64,000 nucleotides of DNA, from assembly GCA_018350325.1 (NCBI GenBank), contig JAEVLN010000014.1, positions 2,258,001 through 2,322,000 on the forward strand, written 5' to 3'. The position numbers and the translations under genes were made by a program. Positions within the stretch are counted from its first letter, which is position 1, and each line of letters starts with the position of its first letter. The stretch comes from Globodera rostochiensis. Taxonomy: Eukaryota > Nematoda > Chromadorea > Rhabditida > Heteroderidae. This document shows positions 57,899-64,000 of the stretch, piece by piece. The notes beneath the pieces are model-generated. The model was not told the DNA's origin, searched no databases, and saw only the letters and a list, made by a program, of their open reading frames with translations.

Positions 57899-60762
57899 CT
57901 ATTCAATCTCAACTTCAAAAACCTGCAGTGGACGTCCCCCTAAGTGCATGCCGTTCAGAGAATTGGCCGCCAGGACGGCCTCCTCGTAATTGGCCATGTT
58001 GACCGAAGCCTGTCCCTTTGCCTTCGATAACTGAAATAGGCTTATAGATTAAGAAAAAAAGGGCTTATTTTAATGCCGGGGCGAACCTTCACCGACAGAA
58101 CAGCGCCAAACGGTCCGAACAGTCTCCAAAGTGCCGGTTCTCCGATGTCGGAGCCCAAATTGTGCAATGAAAGTGTCCACCCGCCGGCAGAGGGACTGGT
58201 CGACGCGTTGGGCTGACTCGCAACGGCACTTTGCTGTCCAATCGTCGAATTTGCCGCAGCCGCAGCTGCCAGCGCCGCGGCTTGTGCAGCGTACTGAAAA
58301 AAGCATAAGAAACATTTAAATGACAGCGGGCGGACACAAGCCGATACGGACGGCATTATTTATTAGTGCCTTTGAAAAGGGCAAACAGAACAAATGCTTA
58401 ACCTGCTGTTGTTGTGCTGCTGCCATAGTTAGTGCCGGATTTGCTGCCGCAAAAGCAGTCAATTGTTGCTGCAAGATTTGTTGCTGGAGGGCAGCTGCCG
58501 AATAATAATCGGCGCCAATTTGGGCCAAGGTGGTGGCGCCGGAGGAGATGACGGGCGCAAAGGAAGAAAGGGCGGGCACGGCACTTGGGGCAGAGGCTGA
58601 GGGCAGCATTGAACTGGCGGCACAACTAAACTCAAAACTATGCAACTTCAAAAATCGAAACCGTTTAAAGAAAATCGAACTTTGATTAGACTTTGCCACC
58701 TTGGGAAGACCCAAGCAAAAGCCAATTTTGAAAGACCTGATCAGAGGAGCACCGGCCAATGGCGAATAACGAAATCGGTGCTGGGGTGTGTGGGCATGGA
58801 TGGGCCCTCCGGCGACGGATTGTTGGGTGGGGGTGGAAAGGCCCTGGAGGAGGGACGTGCCGACGGGGAGGGAAAAGGCGCTGGGCGTGACGCTTGCGGA
58901 TGAAACGCTCTGAAGCATTTGTAGAGGCAAAATCGCCTGGGCCATCTTAAGCAGATTAAATTTTTTGTGGCAAATGTCCAATTTTTATAATTTTTCGTCC
59001 TTTGAACGATCGAAGTCTGAAAAACGAAAATGTTAGACCTGGACGGCAGTCGATTTGGCACTGTTCGCCGACGGACTATTCGCAAATTTGACGGTTACGG
59101 TCTCTTCACCGCCCCAGGGGCTGCTGCCGCTCATCTTCTCAATGGCCAACTCAGCCTCGTTCTTGCGGTCAAAGCGCACAAAACCGACGCCTTTGGAAAG
59201 GCCTAGCAAAGACAAAAAAACATATTAAAAAACGACGAAAACGGAAGAAAATAAAATAATTCGTTCGTCACCGGTCGGACGTACCGGTGACGTTGTCGGA
59301 CAGAATGCGGGAAGTGATTATTGTGCCGAACGGGCGGAAGACGGCCTCCAATTCGTATTGGGTCAGCGACTTGGGCAGTCCGCTAACGTACAAATTGGCG
59401 CCCTTAATGTCATCTTTGGAGGGCCTGGCCAAGGACACCTGAGGGGGGGGGGAGAATTGGGGAGGTCAGCGCCCGAGGCGTGGACAGAATGACAGTCAGT
59501 CAGTGGGTGAAAGAGCAAATGAATTTGTTCGGCACTCGAAAAACCAAAAAAAAAAGAAAAGAAAGTAAAACCAAAACCAAAGAGTTGCAAAGATTCATTC
59601 CATCATCAGAAGATTTAGACGCAACGCAAAGAATGAACACAAAAATTGTTTTAGAAACTCAAAAAAAAAAGTGGCCTCCCTCCCCCCACCTTTAACACTT
59701 TGTTCTGCAGCCGAAGTCCGTTCATCGAAGTCAGCGCCTTTCGCGCGTCCTCCGGCCGCTCGTAATTTACAAAAGCGTAGCCAAGCGATTGGCCTAAACC
59801 GAGGAGTTCGGAAGAGAGGAAAAAAGGCAATCAATCGGAGGGGGGGGGGACAGGAATGCCAATGCCATTCATTCATTCATTCATTCATTCAGTCATTAAG
59901 ACGAAAGCCGGCATTTCCAGCTTTTAGGAATCTATCTACAACTTTTCGAGTTCGATTTTGGCATGGCATTCCTGGGCAGAAGCTGTTGTTGGACGGACGG
60001 GACGGGACGGGATCTTCAACAAAATCCAATGGAAAAAAGAAAAAAAAGTTGGGGCACCAATCACGCAAAAAGAAGAGCTCTTTGTTTGTGTTTCACCGTC
60101 AAACAGACACAAATTTGAAATGAAACAGAGGTAAGTTCAAAGCGTGGAAAGAGGCAAAAATGGTACTGTGGTTGAATGTGGGAATGATACGGTAGGTTAA
60201 ACTGAGTACGGTAACGGCAGGCAGAACACTCACTCACCGGTGGTTTTGTCGCGGATCAGTCTGAATTGGGGAATATAACAGCGCTAATGAAAGGTAATGA
60301 TCTCATTAATTAGTTGATTACTTGCACGACTCCACTTCGCCCATCGACCCAAAAAGGGCACGCACCTGAAATATCGGAAAGTCACCACAACAAAAAGGAA
60401 GCTGCTAGGTGTAAGCCTTCCAATCAAACCTCTTCCTGCGTCATGTTCTGCGGCAAGTAGTTGATGATCAAGTTGGTGTTCCTCTCCGAGCCCTCTCTCT
60501 CGCGCTTTTCCCGCTCCTCCCGGGCGTTTTTGTCCGTTCCATCGACTGTTTGCTGTTGTTGCTGCTGTTCCTCCCGCATTGCGATTGCCTGCTGCTGTAC
60601 GGCCAGCAGTTGGACGTAGTACAGTTCTTCTTGCTGCTGTTGCTGATCCGACTCGGAGATGACGGCGTTCTCAGCAGTGACAGTCTCGACAACTTGGCGA
60701 GAATTGTTCTTATGCTGGAGTTGTCGCGGGTGGCCTTGGTCGACCATGGACGAGACGACCAT
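57899..60762 (-). CDS. ELAVL: ELAV/Hu-family RNA-binding protein
   Basis: Ten exons: 60762-60430, 60365-60322, 60260-60238, 59793-59690, 59438-59285, 59202-59039, 58945-58737, 58625-58403, 58293-58087, 58030-57899, 530 aa. A Gln-rich N-terminus precedes RRM1 ([37 protein letters not shown]) and RRM2 ([38 protein letters not shown]). A long Ala/Gln/Ser-rich linker leads to RRM3 ([36 protein letters not shown]). This is the ELAV arrangement, and C. elegans EXC-7 is a likely relative. Such proteins bind AU/U-rich RNA to control splicing and stability. A 23-nt microexon lies at 60238-60260. RRM3 is slightly short between its RNP motifs. Confidence 0.92.
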
Positions 60763-62480
60763 TTGCTAGTGAGGGAGGAATTGTTTTGTGAATTGCCAAT
60801 TGGGAAACCGTAAAATTGGAAAAGCTTTGAATCTACGCGCGTGAGCGGAGAGGGAATTTGAAGGCTTTTGAATTTAAATGCCTTCGTTTGGCTTGCTCGA
60901 GACGGACGGCGGAATGACGGCAAATGGATGCCTTCCGGGCAATTGGGGGGGGGGGACTCACGCGAGGCTTTTTTCCGGGAAATGGCAGAGAAACATTTGA
61001 GGATAGGCACTTATCGCAGCGGACGAACAAAAAGGGCCAATGAAATTGTCCGAGGGCACATTTCGCCAGCAAAGACAAAAATGGACGCGAAGGACCGACC
61101 GGCCGAACTGAGCGACGCCTCAGGGAATTCCCTGAAGGCACTGACGGCCTTTGGCAACAACTAATTGCCTAATTAATTTACTTGCTTAGAATGGCGCACT
61201 GACAGATTAAAAAAGGTGTGAATTGCAAGAAAAGGTTAGTTAGTGTAAACGGATGAATTTGTGGAAAGATAGGAACGTTAAACAACAAACAACGCCGGCG
61301 GGGGGGGGGCATTTGCACGAAGGGACAAATTGCGGAAGAGTGGCGGGGCGGGGACTTTTAGTAAATGGAAGAATGTCGAGAGTGAAGGACACACAGCTCA
61401 GCCGACACAACCGCTGACGCGGACAACGCCACGACCACAGCCCAACAACAACCGACGACGACAAGTTGGAGACGCACGCGCACGCAGCACTCTCCACAAG
61501 TACAGCCTCCGCTGGCGGTCGCCGCTCCACAGAAAGAGAACAATGGCGAAAATCGCCGCCGGCGGCTGTTGGAGGGTTCAATTGGAAGTGGGGGAGGGGG
61601 GGGGGGGGAGGGGGGGAGGGGGGGGAGGGGGGGGGGGGGGGAGGGAGGGTCCAAATTGCACACGCGCGACGATTGGGGGAGGGGGGGGGGGGGGGGGACG
61701 ACGCTGACGGGCACCTCTCCGCGTCAGCCGACCACAACCACTTCAGCCAACTAACCAAATATGTCAACGTCGAGAGATGATCTGTGAGAGATGAAAATGG
61801 GATGGGATGAGAGCTGTCGCTGGGGGGGGGGGATTGGTTTGGGTTGTTCGCTGGTGGAGGTGTAGGGGACCCCCGACATTCTGGGATGTGCCGATGAGTG
61901 GACTTTGGGGATTTGCATATGCAATTGGAAATGTTCTAAATGCTGCAATCCCCGACTAATGTCCTCGAATTCCTCCACCTGCTAAACTGCACTAATTAGA
62001 ATGGAAAACAGGTGAATGGGTGTGAGGGAGGGGACTGTTTGATTTATGGCGGGAGCCGAAATGGAGGGAGGGATGAATAAATGAATGGAGGGGGGGGGGG
62101 TTGGGGGGATGCTGTTGCGCGTCAGTCAGCTAAACATCCAATTGGAGCATGGAAAGATTTGGTGGGTGAGCGGGGGAGGGAAACCGTCGACTTCGCCTGA
62201 AACCGAACGCCCGACTGACTGATGAGCTGTGCTGTGCAGGTTTGGGCCTTTTGGTGCGTGCGTCGTTACCCCCCCCCCCCCCCCCGAAGGACGACTGAAA
62301 CCCAAAAGCAGACACCCCCCCCCATTCCCCTCACTCCCAAACATTGATCAGCTCATCATACCCCCCTCCCCCCCCTCCCCCTTCGCATTTCATCTGCGCG
62401 GCCTCTGCCACAGTTAGTTAAAGGGAGGGAGGCATATCCAATTTCACAATATCATCTGTCAGCGGCTGTGAAAACAGACA
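60763..62480. other. Upstream region of ELAV with G-tract clusters
   Basis: The expected promoter/5' UTR of the ELAV gene. G-rich clusters lie at about 61590-61700 and 62090-62110 and C runs at about 62269-62285. Frames such as 60868-61164 (+) look non-coding. Confidence 0.45.
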
Positions 62481-62499
62481 TTGTGTTGGATGAGCGAAG

Positions 62500-64000
62500 T
62501 TGGGGGGGGGGGAGAGCGGGGGTATTGTGAGGGGAAGTTGGGGGGGGGGAGTTGGGGGAGGGTGGGGGTGTTGTGGGGGGAGAGTGGGGGGGGGGAGGGT
62601 GTGGGTGTTGTGGGGGAGAGTTGGGGGGCTTGTGAGGGGAAGTTGGGGGGGGGGAGTTGGGGGAGGGTGGGGGTGTTGTGGGGGAGAGTTGGGGGGCTTG
62701 TGAGGGGAGTTGGGGGGGCGGGAGTTGGGGGAGGGTGGGGGTGTTGTGGGGGAGAGTTGGGGGGGGGAGGGTGTGGGTGTTGTGGGGGAGAGTTGGGGGG
62801 CTTGTGAGGGGAAGTTGGGGGGGGGATTGGGGGAGGGTGGGGGTGTTGTGGGGGAGAGTTGGGGGGGGAGGGTGTGGGTGTTGTGGGGAGAGTTGGGGGG
62901 CTTGTGAGGGGAAGTTGGGGGGGGGGAGTTGGGGGAGGGTGGGGTGTTGTGGGGGAGAGTTGGGGGGCTTGTGAGGGGAAGTTGGGGGGGGAGTTGGGGG
63001 AGGTGGGGGTGTTGTGGGGGAGAGTTGGGGGGGGAGGGTGTGGGTGTTGTGGGGGAGAGTTGGGGGCTTGTGAGGGGAAGTTGGGGGGCGGGAGTTGGGG
63101 GAGGGTGGGGGTGTTGTGGGGAGAGTTGGGGGGGGGAGGGTGTGGGTGTTGTGGGGGAGAGTTGGGGGGCTTGTGAGGGGAGTTGGGGGGGGGAGTTGGG
63201 GGAGGGTGGGGGTGTTGTGGGGGAGAGTTGGGGGGGGAGGTGTGGGTGTTGTGGGGGAGAGTTGGGGGGCTTGTGAGGGGAAGTTGGGGGGGGGAGTTGG
63301 GGAGGGTGGGGGTGTTGTGGGGGAGAGTTGGGGGGCTTGTGAGGGGAAGTTGGGGGGGAGTTGGGGGAGGGTGGGGGTGTTGTGGGGGAGAGTTGGGGGG
63401 CTTGTGAGGGGAAGTTGGGGGAGTTGGGGGAGGGTGGGGGTGTTGTGGGGGAGAGTTGGGGGGGGGAGGGTGTGGTGTTGTGGGGGAGAGTTGGATGGCT
63501 TGTGAGGGGAAGTTGGGGGGGGGGAGTTGGGGGAGGTGGGGGTGTTGTGGGGGAGAGTTGGGGGGCTTGTGAGGGGAAGTTGGGGGGGGGGAGTGGGGGA
63601 GGGTGGGGGTGTTGTGGGGGAGAGTTGGGGGGGGGAGGGTGTGGGTGTTGTGGGGAGAGTTGGGGGGCTTGTGAGGGGAAGTTGGGGGGGGGGAGTTGGG
63701 GGAGGGTGGGGTGTTGTGGGGGAGAGTTGGGGGCTTGTGAGGGGAAGTTGGGGGGGGGAGTTGGGGGAGGTGGGGGTGTTGTGGGGGAGAGTTGGGGGGG
63801 GGAGGGTGTGGGTGTTGTGGGGGAGAGTTGGGGGCTTGTGAGGGGAAGTTGGGGGGGGGGGAGTTGGGGGAGGGTGGGGGTGTTGTGGGGAGAGTTGGGG
63901 GGGGGGGAGGGTGTGGGTGTTGTGGGGGAGAGTTGGGGGGCTTGTGAGGGAAGTTGGGGGGCGGGAGTTGGGGGAGGGTGGGGGTGTTGTGGGGGAGAGT
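62500..64000. repeat. G-rich satellite with alternating about 65-bp and about 102-bp units
   Basis: GGCTTGTGAGGGGAAGTTGG recurs about 16 times. Spacing is about 63-69 bp (short unit) or about 97-106 bp (long unit, carrying an extra AGGGTGTGGGTGTTGTGGGG segment). The plus strand has about one C per unit. The array runs off the window end. Gly/Val/Trp-rich frames over it are artefacts. Confidence 0.92.

Noticed and set aside
60868..61164. 98-codon plus-strand frame opposite the ELAV 5' region
   Set aside because: No recognisable composition or motif; likely ELAV upstream sequence.
62481..63841. Long Gly/Val/Trp frames in the terminal satellite
   Set aside because: Low-complexity repeat with almost no C; stops are rare by composition.

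Overview
This is a stretch of nuclear DNA from a nematode. Genes are split into many exons by short introns (mostly 40-60 nt, some only 31-36 nt) with TTTCAG-type acceptors. The proteins include nematode hallmarks: an MLT-10-like moulting protein with [IV]LSP repeats and an IR25a-type ionotropic receptor. Long C or G homopolymers, G-rich minisatellites and several GC-AG introns are frequent. A plant-parasitic (cyst-type) tylenchid would fit, but I cannot fix the genus from sequence alone. Gene models below were built by hand by joining frames across GT-AG or GC-AG junctions with consistent phase.

Layout: 0-2 kb has no convincing gene. 2.1-2.8 kb (+) is a Ly6/three-finger GPI-type protein. 5.0-8.2 kb (+) is an AP-2 transcription factor. 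9.3-10.4 kb (+) is a secretory cyclophilin B. 11.4-12.4 kb is a divergent pair: a 60-aa hydrophobic/Lys-rich protein (-) and an unusual intron-containing H2B variant (+). 13.3-16.8 kb (+) is a multi-zinc-finger protein. 17.3-17.6 kb (+) is a 69-aa single-pass membrane protein. 18.4-19.5 kb (+) is a secreted Cys-rich protein.

19.9-23.4 kb (-) is a tight cluster, TOM20 then RPS14 then DMAC2L/ATP synthase factor-B-like, with gaps of about 200 bp, suggestive of an operon. 23.7-30.9 kb (+) carries a complete CLC-7-type chloride/proton exchanger (18 exons, 806 aa) and a compact WAPL cohesin-release factor. 31.1-35.6 kb (-) is an IR25a-like receptor. 36.2-37.2 kb (-) is profilin. 38.4-42.6 kb (-) is an unrecognised multi-exon gene. 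42.6-48.6 kb is gene-poor, G-tract-rich DNA ending in a large palindrome.

48.6-49.9 kb (+) has two unrecognised genes, one apparently ending in an aldehyde-dehydrogenase-like exon. 50.7-52.6 kb (+) is a complete class-3-like ALDH. 53.5-56.2 kb (+) is the MLT-10-like gene. 56.6-57.0 kb is a 24-bp coding-compatible minisatellite. 57.9-60.8 kb (-) is an ELAV/Hu RNA-binding protein. 62.5-64.0 kb is a G-rich two-unit satellite running off the window. Most genes are ordinary metazoan housekeeping or developmental genes. The less ordinary items are the H2B variant, the reduced WAPL, the ALDH-like exon, the palindromic elements and the satellite arrays.
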